From the NCBI RefSeq assembly GCF_914767665.1, contig NC_059508.1, forward strand, positions 1,922,001 to 1,986,000: a stretch of 64,000 nucleotides of DNA, read 5' to 3'. This DNA comes from Harmonia axyridis (Eukaryota > Arthropoda > Insecta > Coleoptera > Coccinellidae). The translations under genes and the position numbers were made by a program. The notes below the pieces were generated by a model that was not told where the DNA came from, did no database searches, and worked only from the letters and a program-made list of their open reading frames with translations. Positions 43,983 through 55,057 of the stretch are shown one piece after another (the stretch's first letter is position 1; each line of letters starts with the position of its first letter).

Positions 43983-44671
43983 CAGAGATTCATCAATTCA
44001 AGTAGCTTTATATTTTAACCAACTACTTGAGTTGAAAGTCAAACTCGTGTCAAATTACATACTTGACCTTGACTTGATTTGAGTTATTTGTTGCTTGACT
44101 TTATATCAAGCTGTACCTTAAATCTTATATCTTCAAAATATAAATACAGTGAGTTTGACATCGATCTCCCTAGTTCATTCAAGAAATCTCCTGTAAACCG
44201 AATAAGTGAAATGGCTTGGCTTGTTGAAATAAACAAAATCCTGTTGAACCCGAGCTGACAGCTCTGAAGATACTTTCAAATGATGAAAGAGGTACGAAAT
44301 CGTTTATCCAAACTTGGCCAAATATTTTTCATCAACGTCAGCATCTTCACCTCATATTGAAAGACAATTTTGTTTTGTTTATTTGTTATGTTTTATAGTC
44401 ATTCATTTGTGTTTCTAATAAAATAGTTGATATTTATGGTTCTTTTATTCCATTTTTCATAAATAAAAGTGTTTTCTGAAAGGTTCTTTCCATATCATCT
44501 TTTTTTTCATTGATGTGCACACTACACAATAAGGCTGCTGAAAATTAAGTAGCTTGATAGAATGTACTTGATTCTTCAAGTACTTGTTCAATAAATACTT
44601 GACTTTACATTGAAAAAGAACTACTTGACTTGATTTCAAGTCAAGCCAAATCAAGTATCCATGAATCACTA
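43983..44671 (+). mobile_element. hAT family B, copy 4, with 8-bp target duplication
   Basis: Ends are CAGAGATTCATCAA and TTGATACTTGG-type (reverse complement TAGTGATTCATGGATACTTG). They are flanked by the perfect 8-bp direct repeat GTTTCAGT (43975-43982 and 44672-44679), the hAT signature. Subterminal CTACTTGACTTG/CAAGTCAAG hairpins lie at both sides. The interior keeps only a remnant of the transposase C-terminus near 44290-44350. At 689 bp it is an internally deleted copy. Confidence 0.92.
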
Positions 44672-45414
44672 GTTTCAGTATTTCCATGAATATGAAAACC
44701 CACCCTGTAATATTCTGAGGAAAGACAGAAATTAATTTTTATAGTATATCCGTAATAACTTAGCCCTATCTACCTCTGATAAGGGTTAGTAAAATCACTT
44801 CCGAGACATCCCGTATATACGAGAATATCGAAATTGTTTTTTCAAATAAAACTCCACGTACTTCAGCCATTTATACAAGAATTTTGATGTTAATATATTG
44901 CTTGAAGTTTTTTTTATTATCAACATCGAGCCTCTCGAAAAATTCGACCATTTCGTTCCTTTGGACCCCTCACAAATAATTTAAATTGGGCAGTTATATT
45001 TTCTGAGGGTGGTAATGTTCCGAAAAAAAGAGGCAATTTACGCAAATTAATATTTCTGGGTATACGCCATCATAGTTAACGAAATATGTAATGATGTACA
45101 GCCTTACGTTGAAAGAAGCAACTTCAGCATTACAATAACGTGATGCTGTAATGGGCAAAGTTAAGGTTAAGACAGTGAGAAACTTATTCTCAGCGGTGAT
45201 ATTCGCAAGTACAATGAAAGCATACTTTTTGTGGCTCACCTTCCTGCCAGCTAAAACGGAGTTCAGAGTGTGTTTCCTATTCTCCGGGGTAATAGCACTA
45301 ACTTTAAAGAACATGTTGTGTAGGACAATATACAGTTATTCAAAATGATACGCTTCCTTAGACACCGTTTCCGTAAATTTCAAAATGTATATGAATCGCA
45401 CTTATGAACCACGA
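44672..45414. other. Mostly unassigned
   Basis: A 106-residue minus frame at 44994-45314 (SAITPENRKHTLNSVLAGRK onward) contains a strong internal donor match (GGAAG|GTGAGCC at about 45239). It might be a short exon, but no convincing acceptor was found. No domain recognised. Confidence 0.3.
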
Positions 45415-45690
45415 CTATGTCGCCCTCAATAAAATTTCTGAGTTATTAAGCAGTGAAAATGCGAAATGTGGAACTTTCCCCAACCCATCTGAACTTTTAG
45501 GGAAATCAACTTGGGGAAGATGCGTTTCTTCCAGTTTCATACGAGCAATAAATAATTCTTGCACCTTAGAGTCAGGGGTGGACGACCTGGCTACTTGAGC
45601 AAAGCCCCAGGAACCAGGAGAAAACAGCATTGTAATCAATGCAATGTAGATTGAAAACATTAGGCGCAGTCTGATAAGTATGATATTCAT
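45415..45690 (-). CDS. Hypothetical small secreted protein (91 aa)
   Basis: The ATG is preceded by AATAAATGA-type context. The N-terminus (MNIILIRLRLMFSIYIALIT, then MLFSPGSWGFA) has a basic start, a hydrophobic core and a small-residue end, as in a signal peptide. The mature part, about 60 residues beginning QVARSSTPDSKVQELF, lacks cysteines and ends LLNNSEILLRAT. There are no paired basic cleavage sites. No family recognised. It may be single-exon or chance; the signal-peptide character is the main support. Confidence 0.3.
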   Translation of the reverse strand: MNIILIRLRLMFSIYIALITMLFSPGSWGFAQVARSSTPDSKVQELFIARMKLEETHLPQVDFPKSSDGLGKVPHFAFSLLNNSEILLRAT

Positions 45691-45872
45691 TTATTCATTC
45701 AAATTCAATATCCGAGGCCAATATGAAATTAGAAACAAGATACAAAAACGAAAGACCCTTAACAACTGAATGTTCTGAATTTATTTTAATCCAGATTCAA
45801 AAATGTGTTGGAAATGAAATGTCGCACACTCAACAGAGTGATGATTCAATTGTTCAGTTCGTGACAAACATA

Positions 45873-45941
45873 TAAGGTGTAAACTTTGCATCCGCCGTTT
45901 TGCAATAGATGTCTGTGCGGGTAAGTGGTAGTCATAGATTT
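45873..45941 (+). mobile_element. mariner family A 5' end fragment
   Basis: TAAGGTGTAAACTTTGCATC followed by CGCCGTTTTGCAATAGATG and GGTAAGTGGTAGTC matches the first 70 bp of family A, then stops. Confidence 0.88.
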
Positions 45942-46016
45942 TTAAAGAGAACACCTATAAATTATGGTCAGATAGAGTACAAAACTTGATGAAGATGATG
46001 AGAATTTTCTATGCCC

Positions 46017-46222
46017 CACGATATGGGGCAAGTGAGACATTTTATTTTTTTTTTCAAGTCAGGAATACTCACCTAAGAATTATTATTTTGTTAATTTGGA
46101 ATGTTTTGTGTATTGAATAAGTATCTAAAGTTGTGTCTCAATCAACAAACATTGTTTTATTCGCATTTTTGAGGAAGTTATACCTCATTAAACCTTAAGG
46201 TGTCTCAGTTGCCCTACCGTGC
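46017..46222 (-). mobile_element. DNA element family C, copy 2 (SINE-free)
   Basis: In reverse complement it reads GTAGGGCAACTGAGACACCT, TAAGGTTTAATGAGGTATAA, then CTTCCTCAAAAATGCG. This is collinear with 25990-26018 plus 26267-26460 but without the SINE. It serves as the empty site. The outer end is eroded. Confidence 0.85.
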
Positions 46223-47118
46223 ATAATGAACATTCCAGTGAAGGTGGTAACATTCTAAGATATAAACAGACTACTAATTGCATAATTATAATTCTTATTG
46301 ATACAACCATATCTGAAATGTAAACGAAATATTATTCATTCAAACCTATTGTATTGTCTTCAATGATATCGAATTCAGTATTCTCGCAAACTTTTCGCAG
46401 GTATTCTAAAGAAAACTTCATATTCCTCTAACGATCTCTAAGCTCCATAATCGGAAATAATAAACCAAAAGATCTCTAGACTTTTTCGTTTACATACACA
46501 CCTTGCGGTTATGGATGAACGTAGAGTTCGCATATAGAAGGAGAGCGCATTTAAAAAATTGCCACATAAATCCACGAGCAAAATAACACATAATATAACC
46601 AAGGTTTGAGTCTTCCACACATGAAATGTTGGCGGACTTGCACGGTATAAATTTTCATTCGCGTAGCTGTCTGGAGTGCTTCATGTACACGGTATGAATT
46701 AGATAAAAGTAGATCTCCCGCATAAGTTTTGCATTTCAGGCATTGTACGAAATTCTCGTGCTCCAAATGGAACTTTAAAACGTCTATCGTTTCACTCTTT
46801 TAAGTAGTGAAGTGAGATGATTCGACCGGAATTTTCACCGACATCGTGGTGGTATTTCGAGGTCTGGGTGTTGAAAATGCTAACTTTGCACACCGCGCCA
46901 TTTGTCGGCAACCTTATGATGATTTCTTTGATGTGGAACTCTGAACAAATACCGCAATCCGCGAATTTTGGGGGTGTGTACGGATTTTCTGGAATTCAGC
47001 ATCTTTACACGCGATGGAAGGAAATTTTGGTGATAAGTTTCTGTGCAAGAACTCTAAACATCATTCATAACAAAAATGTGGGGTTTTACGAATAACTGAT
47101 AAATCATTAACTCATATT

Positions 47119-47350
47119 ATAGCAGAAAATTGAAACCTTCCGTAAATGACGCGAATTTGGCTCGTAAGCTGACCTGTATAATCGAGAATAACTTTATGAT
47201 GCAGACACAAATCAACTAAAATTTCTGTGACGACGTTATGTTCACAAATACCTAAGCTTATTGTATGACGGCTACAATATATGCATTTCAACTACCACTT
47301 ATCGCAACAGCCATCTATTGCAAAACGGCGGAAGCCAAATTGTACACCTA
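47119..47350 (-). mobile_element. mariner family A 5' end fragment, inverted
   Basis: The TIR is at 47350 (reverse complement TTAGGTGTACAATTTGGCTT). The untranslated leader and the first transposase codons (AYEPNSRHLRKVSIFC-type) are on the minus strand. The rest of the element is missing. Confidence 0.92.
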
Positions 47351-48534
47351 ATAGTTTCAGATAACTTATTCAAATGCCTTTTTCAATTCTTGAGCCATCC
47401 CAGAAATCAAACAAGAGAGGAGATGGCTCTAGATGTTATTGCTAAGGAGAAAGCTCACTTGCTTTTCAATTCTTCGCTGGCTGACAAAATCGGAAAACTT
47501 CTTGAAAACCATAACATCGAACCAACGCATAAACTGGGATAAGTCATCAGAAATGCTATGCATTTTCATGCGTAGCTTCCCAAAGATCGAATTCAATTCC
47601 TTGCAATAGCAAGGAATTCAGCAATAGCTGACAGTAAGCATCTATATAACAAAAAAAAGCTTTTGCATCGACACACGAACTGAATTGCCGATAGTATGTT
47701 TTAACCGATTTCACCAAGATCAACATCAGAAGAGAGTAATCTATCATTTAAACCGCCAGGTTACCAATAAAATAGATCGCTTTCGATCATCTACATCATT
47801 CTTACTTGTGGTGAGGCATGCGTTTACAAGTTTCACGTACAAAGCAGTCAATAATTTCTGAAAGTACACCTTTTAATTGAGAGGATAACTAAAGAGCACT
47901 TCGGAGACGATTGAATATCGAGGTATTGTAGATAGTACACACAATATTTTCATTTGGAAATAGACAGTATGTACCATGTCAATGATTTAGCTCCACTTGG
48001 CCTACAGAAAGCACCATTAGTGTTTTTATTGTTAGTGGCAAGCCTTAAGAGGGAACGTCACCACGTGACTGCTCAGTTTGAAACGAAATGATGAATGTTT
48101 CTTCTTACAAATCATCAATTTTTATGGTGTTTTCACGTGATTTCCTCAAATAATAATCTACAAGGTAGAAAGTCAATATTTCTAATTTGAGAATGAAAAA
48201 AAAAGTTGGTAATTTTTCATTTTTCGCAAAAGAATTGATGATATGGGGAATGAAACTAGCACCGATATATTATTAAATTAGTCGTAAAAATGAAAAAAAA
48301 AATAAAACATTTTAAAAGAGATAAATCATTATTTCGTGTCAAAATACAGGAAAACAGATTTGAGTCTAAATATATAGAAATATGAAGGGTTGAGTGACAC
48401 TATATTTTTTAACCTTTGTGCGATGGATAAGAACGAATATTGAAAAAAAAAATAAAATTTTCTACGAATTTCGTTTTGACAGGGAATTTTATCTTCTTCA
48501 ATATAGATAATGACAACACCCTACCATATGCATG
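47351..48534. other. Mostly unassigned
   Basis: The frame at 47360-47542 (+) ends REEMALDVIAKEKAHLLFNS, SLADKIGKLLENHNIEPTHK. The S-x-x-D-K-I-x-K-x-L block is vaguely like the region between RT and endonuclease of Penelope-like elements, but too short to assign. Confidence 0.25.
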
Positions 48535-49566
48535 TAGAGATGCATTTAAGTCAAACTAGTTTGATTTTACTTACAAACTTGACATGAAAATCAAACTTAT
48601 TATGTAAAAAAGTTTGACTTGACTTGATGTCTGTATCTTGAGGTTTGGCTTGAAATCCAACGTCTTCAAACAGTTTGAAGTTTGAATATCATTTTGCGCA
48701 ACGTGTCTGAACCTGTACGCAAGTCCACAAATTAGTTATAGTTCATATTTAGAAAGATGCGCTTGGCTTGTTTCGTTTTTTTTTTAAATGTGTGTGTTGT
48801 GCGTTGTGTCTGAAGTCAAAATGTCTGACTTTGAAAATTCCCTCCCCCTCCTAAAACTATGAGTAAAAATCTATAGACGAGGCAAAATTAATCAAAAAGA
48901 AAAAATAATCCATGAAAATTGGAAACTGCAAATTATGTAAAAATAAAGAACAACGGTATAAAATGCTAATGGTGGAAATAGTTCTTTGACGGCATTTGAT
49001 GAAGGGCCACAAAAAATTGTAAGAAGAAGAATTTTCGCAGGAAGTAACACCTTCAGGAGCTAGTAGTATTTGTGGTAGTAACAACATAAAACATTGTATC
49101 CAAAATTATCACAAAAGTTTTTGGACGGCAGCTTCTTTAGTCCTTAATTTAAAAATATGCAGTTTGTTTTAATGTACTTGTAATTTTTATTAGCAGGGGG
49201 CCAGATTTCTTGTTCACCGCATTCACTTTATTTGTAATGAGTAGTGAAGTAAGAACTTTACTTATCACGAAGAATTTTGAGGTGACAAGTTTGAAATTTT
49301 TTTTTTTTGTGTTAAATCAATTTATGTAATTGCTGTACCACTTACTATATTTAATTAACATAAATATTTCACCCATTCAAGGTATATCTACTAAATAATT
49401 TTTTTTTCAAACGCTTTCGAACTAGTTTGACAATCAGTTTGTATTTTTAAACCTGTAACCATTGTCCAGTTTGATTTGCCTTGAATCATTAGTCAGAAAG
49501 ATTGACTTGAGTTTGACTTAATTCCAAGTCAATCTCAAACATTCAAGTCAAACTTGTGCAACTCTA
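48535..49566 (+). mobile_element. hAT family D with degenerate BED zinc finger
   Basis: Ends TAGAGATGCATTTAAGTCAA and (reverse complement) TAGAGTTGCACAAGTTTGAC are flanked by TATGCATG (48527-48534) and TATGCAGG (49567-49574), an 8-bp duplication with one mismatch. Both subterminal regions are full of CAAACTTG and AAGTCAAAC inverted repeats. Near 48912 a frame reads MKIGNCKLCKNKEQ followed after a frameshift by RHLMKGHKKL, fitting the C-x2-C...H-x5-H pattern of the BED finger at hAT N-termini. The catalytic domain is deleted. Confidence 0.85.
48912..49035 (+). pseudogene. BED-type zinc finger remnant
   Basis: Cys pair CKLC at 48927-48938 and RHLMKGHKKL at about 49000-49030, with an intervening SSLT helix start in the neighbouring frame. 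A stop and a frameshift make it non-functional. Confidence 0.6.
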
Positions 49567-50043
49567 TATGCAGGTTTTGAGAGAACTGTTAGGATGTCAA
49601 AATACAAGTGTTTGTAGGAGTTTATAGAAGAATTGTTCCGCATTATTCCCTGTTGGATTTATGTCTTCAGAATTGTTGGATAACATTTCCAAGTAGTATC
49701 AATGGATTGGATTCTCGAAATAGGAGGATCAATGGGGGATATGAACTTATTTTTCTACCCAATTCAATATTCTATTCAATCAATAAGTTCTTATTTGTTC
49801 CGAAGAAAGCCATGGATGGTGGAAGGATTTTTTGGTTTATTATTTTTAATAATATCGTTTGGTGTTCTCAGGGGAAAATTGCAATCTCTCATGAAATTTC
49901 CGTTGGTTGCATTCAGGATAGCGTGGGACGAATTGAATTGAATAAGATCTGGTCTTATATTACCATTACCCAGCGTTTTACACTTATTTATTCGAGATAT
50001 TCAGTATAATGGTTTAGGAATTCTTGTTTTTGTTCGAAATGAT

Positions 50044-50735
50044 TAGGGATTTATGAAGCCAAGTAACTTGACATCTTAACCAACTACTTGACTTGAAAAT
50101 CAAGCTGGTGAAAAATTACATACTTGAGCTTGACTTAATAACAAGCCACTTGATATTACTTGTGATTGATATGCACGCGTCGCAAGGCATATATTTCTGC
50201 AATATCGTGCCGGCTTCGTAAGGGGATTCCTCGAGATTCGAAAGACTAAAGTTTTGCCAGTGTGACTTTATTAGTAGTTTTCCCACATTTCTGTGAAATC
50301 TTTTGGTAGATTTTGGTAGTTTGGCCAAAATGGCAAAGGATTTTTTATCAAAGTCAGCATCTTCAGCTCTTGTTGAACGACAATTTTCCAGAGCTGCTGT
50401 TACAGTTACAAAAACCCGCAATAGGTTAGGTGACAAATCTATTAGATGCCTTATGTGTCTTAGATCCTGGATGGAAAATTATGAAATCAAACAAAGCCTG
50501 GAGGTTTCTCAATATTAAGGAACTTAATTTTTTTTTTATTTTGTTATGATTTATAGTGTTTTAATTTATGTTTTTATTTAAAAAATTTAATATTTTCGGT
50601 TCTTTCATACAATAAGTTTAATAAATAGAAGTGTGAAGTGTTTTTTACAAGGTTTCTTCTCATTTCATCATTTTTTTATTGATGTGACACTATACAATGA
50701 AACTGCTAAAACTCAAGTAGCTATAAAAGATGATC
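50044..50735 (+). mobile_element. hAT family B, copy 5 (3' end eroded)
   Basis: Starts TTAGGGATTTATGAAGCCAA, then CTACTTGACTTG and CATACTTGAGCTTGAC hairpin blocks. It contains the best transposase remnant of the family (50303-50518), followed by the conserved 3' UTR (ATACAATAAGTTTAATAAAT). The last palindromic 80 bp and right TIR are missing. Confidence 0.88.
50303..50518 (+). pseudogene. hAT transposase C-terminal dimerisation domain
   Basis: Reads FGSLAKMAKDFLSKSASSAL, VERQFSRAAVTVTKTRNRLG and DKSIRCLMCLRSWMENY. LA-x-x-A-x-x-F/L-S...S/A-S-x-x-x-ER-x-FS-x-A...R-x-x-L...LM-x-L is the hAT dimerisation signature. The ORF ends with a natural-looking stop after VSQY. The catalytic RNase H part upstream is deleted. 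Confidence 0.9.
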
Positions 50736-51821
50736 AAAATGTTCAATCTGGAATATATATCAAAGTTTTGGCAATTGAATGAAAAAATAGATTTTCTGTC
50801 GGATTCATCTCCAAATTCAAATGAAATATATTTGTTCCAACCTTTATTGTGTGTGTGACCTTTGGAATGGTAATTGAAGAGATTATAAAATACAATGTTA
50901 ATGATTAGATAAAAATTTCTTTTGTATAAAATATGGAAACATTCGTATTTACTAAATAATGCTTTTGTTTTATATTCGGAAGTTATTCTTTTGATGTATT
51001 TCCAACTCGTATCAAAAATATTCTGCTGGGATCATTGTGTTTTGAATTTTGTGAATATAATTTGCAGGGAATAGTTGGAAATGATTTCACGCATACACGT
51101 GGGATACTAAATGTAATAAAAGATAATCATTAATCTAGAGCAATTTCGGGTTTTGAATCAACGAAAGGACGTCAAAACAATTGTAATGATGTTAAACTTC
51201 AATGTCCATCATAGTTATTCATCAAGTAAAGAGATTTCACAAACAAAATATGGTACTAAAAGCTACTTGGAGGTTGAATTCTACCACATGAATATTTCTA
51301 GATATCGCATGAACGTGAGAGAAATGTATTTTTTTATAATTTGGTCTCATATTATATAGGAAACTTAACATAATATTCTGAAATAGTTATAATTGAAAGA
51401 TTATATGGAAATTTTCGAGGTATTCCCTATTTGAATGAATAACAGCATTGCATTAACAATATGAAAAATAATGAGTAATTAATTGGTTTATACTCGACAA
51501 ATTTTGAGATCTTCCAAGAGAAGAAGAATATACGAACTCCTGAAAAGTAACACATGAATTACTCTGCTTTTAACAAACCAAGTTAATCGATAGAATTTGG
51601 AATTGATTAAATTGAATATGTAGGTGTATTTTGTGAATTTCATCAGTAAATTTGTGAATGTTCCTTTCTTTCGCCAGAACAATACGTTTTCGTGTATTGA
51701 GTGTAATTTTCTGTATCGAGAAAATTGCTTATATCCATTTTTAGTTTGAATTTTAATAATTGAGAATTTATCAAATCAATGACATGTGTGAAATTCGTAG
51801 TTATCAAGTCTCATCTGCGAG
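50736..51821. other. Unassigned AT-rich DNA
   Basis: No feature supported. Confidence 0.35.
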
Positions 51822-54084
51822 CAGTGGCGACGCCAGCTTTCAAAAAAAGGGTTGGCCAAGATGAGGCCTGATTTTTTTTTTGAGGGGGCCAAAGTCAAGC
51901 GAAACTATAGTTCTGGTACTCTTTTAGCCTAAGTATATCGAATTTTGGGTGGAGCCAGCAGAATTTTATGGGGTACTTCTAAATGAAGTATTAATTAAAA
52001 AAACCTCTATCTCATAGAATAGACGAAACAAATGAACATGGTGAAAAATCAGACCTCAATGCTTGTAATGAATGAATCACCTCATGAATTCTTAAAATAT
52101 CCTTAGTCAAACATACTTATGTTTGAATAATTTAGGAGATATTCAAAAGAGCATGAATTTTCCGCTCAAAAATTTTTTAGAAAATGACTACTGATCGCCA
52201 TCATAACACATCTATCGCCATCGGACTGGAAGTAATGACTGAATGCAAAAATGTTATTTACCTGACGTGATGAATTCATCAAAATCAACCAGCAAATAAA
52301 GGAAAATCTCCACAAAAGCAAATATGTTCACATCATCATATTCAATCTGGTAGTGGTTTTTGGCCGATCCGAGATCCAATCTGCATATTATTATGTTTTT
52401 CACATGGTGTTAACGAGTTTTCGTTACATACACTGCTACAAATCACAAAAAACACGTTTCTGCAGCATAGAGGCCTGGGAATACCCCTCTCGACAGTTGA
52501 ACTTCAGTATCGACTATTCCCCAATCTGAAGTCAATTTCGGATTTGAATTTTGTTTTGACATTCGAAATAAAAATTTTGTTCTTCGAAAAAATACAATGA
52601 ATATTTTATATATAGTCCTCCAAAAAGATGAGAGTCACCCGAACGTATATTCACCCTTTGTACTTTCTATATTACGTCAGGAAAATATTGCTCTCTCTTC
52701 ATATTGCTTTACTTTGAATTTTCCTATTATCTCGAAGTTTTTCCCAGGTTTTTATTTGGAACTAAGTACGTATGTTTTCCTTTTCACTATTTCCTGTGAT
52801 ATTAACGGTTTCAATGTTCATGAATAATATTCTTGAACTTGCAGGAATTACTTCAATACAATTTCGAATTCAATCAAGTCGAAATGCAAATTGTGGAAAT
52901 TCTTGAAAAGGTTAAAATGATTTTTTCTGTGAATAATTTCTAGACATACTATGTGGAATGTGAGAGATATTCAAGACGCATTGGGTAGTGTTTGAATAAT
53001 ATATACAAGATAGAAATGACATCAAACTGACATAATTGAAATTGAAACACATTTAGGTTATCCTTCCAATACTTGAAAAGTTAGATATTTATTGATCCAT
53101 TGATCCAAGTTCAAAATTCAATCTCATTTCAAATATGTAATCACAAAAACTATCAAAAATTTGCATGGAAAGTTATTATGGAAAAGCCACTTGTTTCCAA
53201 AATTCAATGGTATTGAGACATTTATGATTTTTTTTTCCGATTTTCTCTTGAAATATTGAGGAGAATTAAAAAGTGAATAATCAAGAATAGTATTTTTTCA
53301 CGGGCTTTCCAAATATGACATCAAATTCAGAAACTTGTTTTTCCTAACAAAATTCTTTATTCGACGTATATTCAAAAATAAATGGTGTGAAGATAATTGT
53401 TTTTCATTTGAACTTCCGGTTTTCAGGAACCAAAAATTTTTCAATATTGTCTGAATACTCAATCGATGATCAAATCGAATATGTAAATATGATGAAATAT
53501 CCATTCATTTCAAACAATTTCATTCATTATAACCTTGAGGGAATTCAAAATCAACATTCGAAAAATTATTCATGTTATATATGGTTGAAAACATATTTGA
53601 ATTGATCATATTGATGGTTTACTTTTTAATTTTGCTCGAAAGTCATGTCACAAAATAACGTAAAACAAGCTGTACACTAAGTACGTGTTCACTAGCTTCA
53701 TTAATACGATAGGAAGTTTCATATAGTATTATAAATTAAATTTCAGATGGAAAAAATTTAATATTCCACTATTATGTTTTTTTTTTATTATTGATTAATA
53801 TCAAGGAGTAATGGCTGCACAATTTCTATCGTGCTTCATGAAATCAGTCGGAGAGTAGTTCCTGGAATGAAATCCATAATGGAGTATATTCTTATGTGCT
53901 CAAACGGACTTAACTTGAATAATTAAAACATTCATAAGAAAAAGTTGTAGCCAAACATTTTGGCGCCCCGGCAGAATAAAATTTCGCCATCCTGCTTTGC
54001 CTTATTCGCAAATTTTTTGTTTCACAAAAAAAATTTTTGCGCCCCGGCAAAATGTCCGATATGCCGGTCCTGGTGGCGATCCTG
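51822..54084. mobile_element. Possible degraded hAT-like element
   Basis: The left edge CAGTGGCGACGCCAGC and right edge (reverse complement CAGGATCGCCACCAGGACCG) resemble the CAGTGGCGG...CCAG termini of some hAT elements. A GCGCCCCGGCARAAT block is repeated twice near the right edge (about 53963, 54039). No 8-bp duplication was found and no transposase is visible in the AT-rich interior, so this stays tentative. Confidence 0.25.
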
Positions 54085-54209
54085 CATACCCTGATAACTG
54101 ATTATAAAGGTTAATCTAGTACATATTACATTCGAGAGTGTAAAGACTTATATGCAGGTATCCTATGATTTCATTTCATGAAAATGGAGAAAGGTTTTGT
54201 AGTACTCAC

Positions 54210-54272
54210 ATTCTTTGTTGGAGAAACTTTTCATTTCTGTTGCCTTTGGTGGAGCAGACGGCATTGGAATTT
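54210..54272 (-). CDS. Candidate internal exon (63 nt)
   Basis: The minus-strand acceptor ATTCCTTTTCAG|AA and donor AAAGAAT|GTGAGTACT are both close to consensus. Between them, 63 nt read as two bases, 20 codons (IPMPSAPPKATEMKSFSNKE) and one base, phase 1-1. Joined to 41310-41462 the split codon is TAT (Tyr) and the frame stays open. Pro/Ser/Lys-rich, likely linker-type sequence. Gene not recognised. Confidence 0.42.
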
Positions 54273-54666
54273 CTGAAAAGGAATGCATTATTACATACTC
54301 GTATTGAACATTATTTGAAGAAAATTTGATATCTGCTCGAATGCAATGTTATATATGATTTCTTATTTCAGAATTGACCGTTTCATTTTATTCCTTGGAA
54401 TTTTTTAAATTTGCTATGATGGAGTGAAGTACATATACCCCTGAATATTTACAGTTGATCAATATTCTAGTAGAGGTAGTAGGAGAATCAAAAATAATAA
54501 ATAATTGCGAATGTTCACCAGCTATTCAATGATTCATTTGATGTTTGGTTGAGTTATTTTCCTTGTTTTGCAACAATAAGAAATTTTAGATAGATATTTC
54601 TTACAATTTCTGAAAAACGTTTCGACCGGATTTACAACATCAAATTCCCTCAATTTCGAAACATTT

Positions 54667-54911
54667 GTGGCGGCTTCTCGTAAAGCCCACATAGCAACAA
54701 TAAACACAGCACTCGGTAGCCTAGACGTTAAAAGGTAGACTCACACCCCGAGATGCGACAAGGTGCCGGGTTCGATTCCGGCGGCTCCCGATAATAATAA
54801 ATTCCCCAAGCGTCTGTGACACGGCACACACAATTATACCAAAGCCACACTGATGAGTCCGGTGTGTGTGCCAGGGACGAAACGCATAAGTAGGTATACG
54901 TGAAATCCTAC
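54667..54911 (+). mobile_element. tRNA-related SINE with hammerhead ribozyme, copy 2
   Basis: 245 bp from GTGGCGGCTTCTCG to GTGAAATCCTAC, flanked by the 6-bp direct repeat ACATTT (54661-54666, 54912-54917). It has the same organisation as copy 1: A-box-like GTAGCCTAGACGTTAAA, B box GGTTCGATTCC (54769), ATAATAATAA linker, then the hammerhead. The two copies are over 85% alike by eye, with identical ends. Confidence 0.85.
54810..54885 (+). ncRNA. Hammerhead ribozyme, type III, copy 2
   Basis: The core CUGAUGA (54850-54856), GAAA (54879-54882), cleavage triplet GUC (cut after 54814), stem II GUCC/GGAC and stem III GCGU/ACGC are all intact. Stem I has one mismatch relative to copy 1 (UGUGAC against GCCACA). 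The loops keep the complementary GGCACACAC and GTGTGTGCC strings. Confidence 0.82.
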
Positions 54912-55057
54912 ACATTTCACGTTGAAAAAATCATTTTCATGTTGAAAAATAACCAATTTAGTATCATCATCATATTAGTTAATCTAGGGGGCAGAAGAAA
55001 TGGAATTGAGATTTCTAATTTGGAAAATGGGATATGTTAAGACGTATCAACCTAAAA

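Noticed and set aside
46438..46620. Signal-peptide-like frame WKTQTLVILCVILLVDLCGN
   Set aside because: There is no ATG at its head (GTG only) and upstream codons continue in other frames without support.
47806..47857. 52-nt minus-strand segment with acceptor ACTTTCAG and donor CAA|GTAAGAAT
   Set aside because: Two phases are open and neither links to neighbours without a stop. Kept out of the feature list for lack of support.
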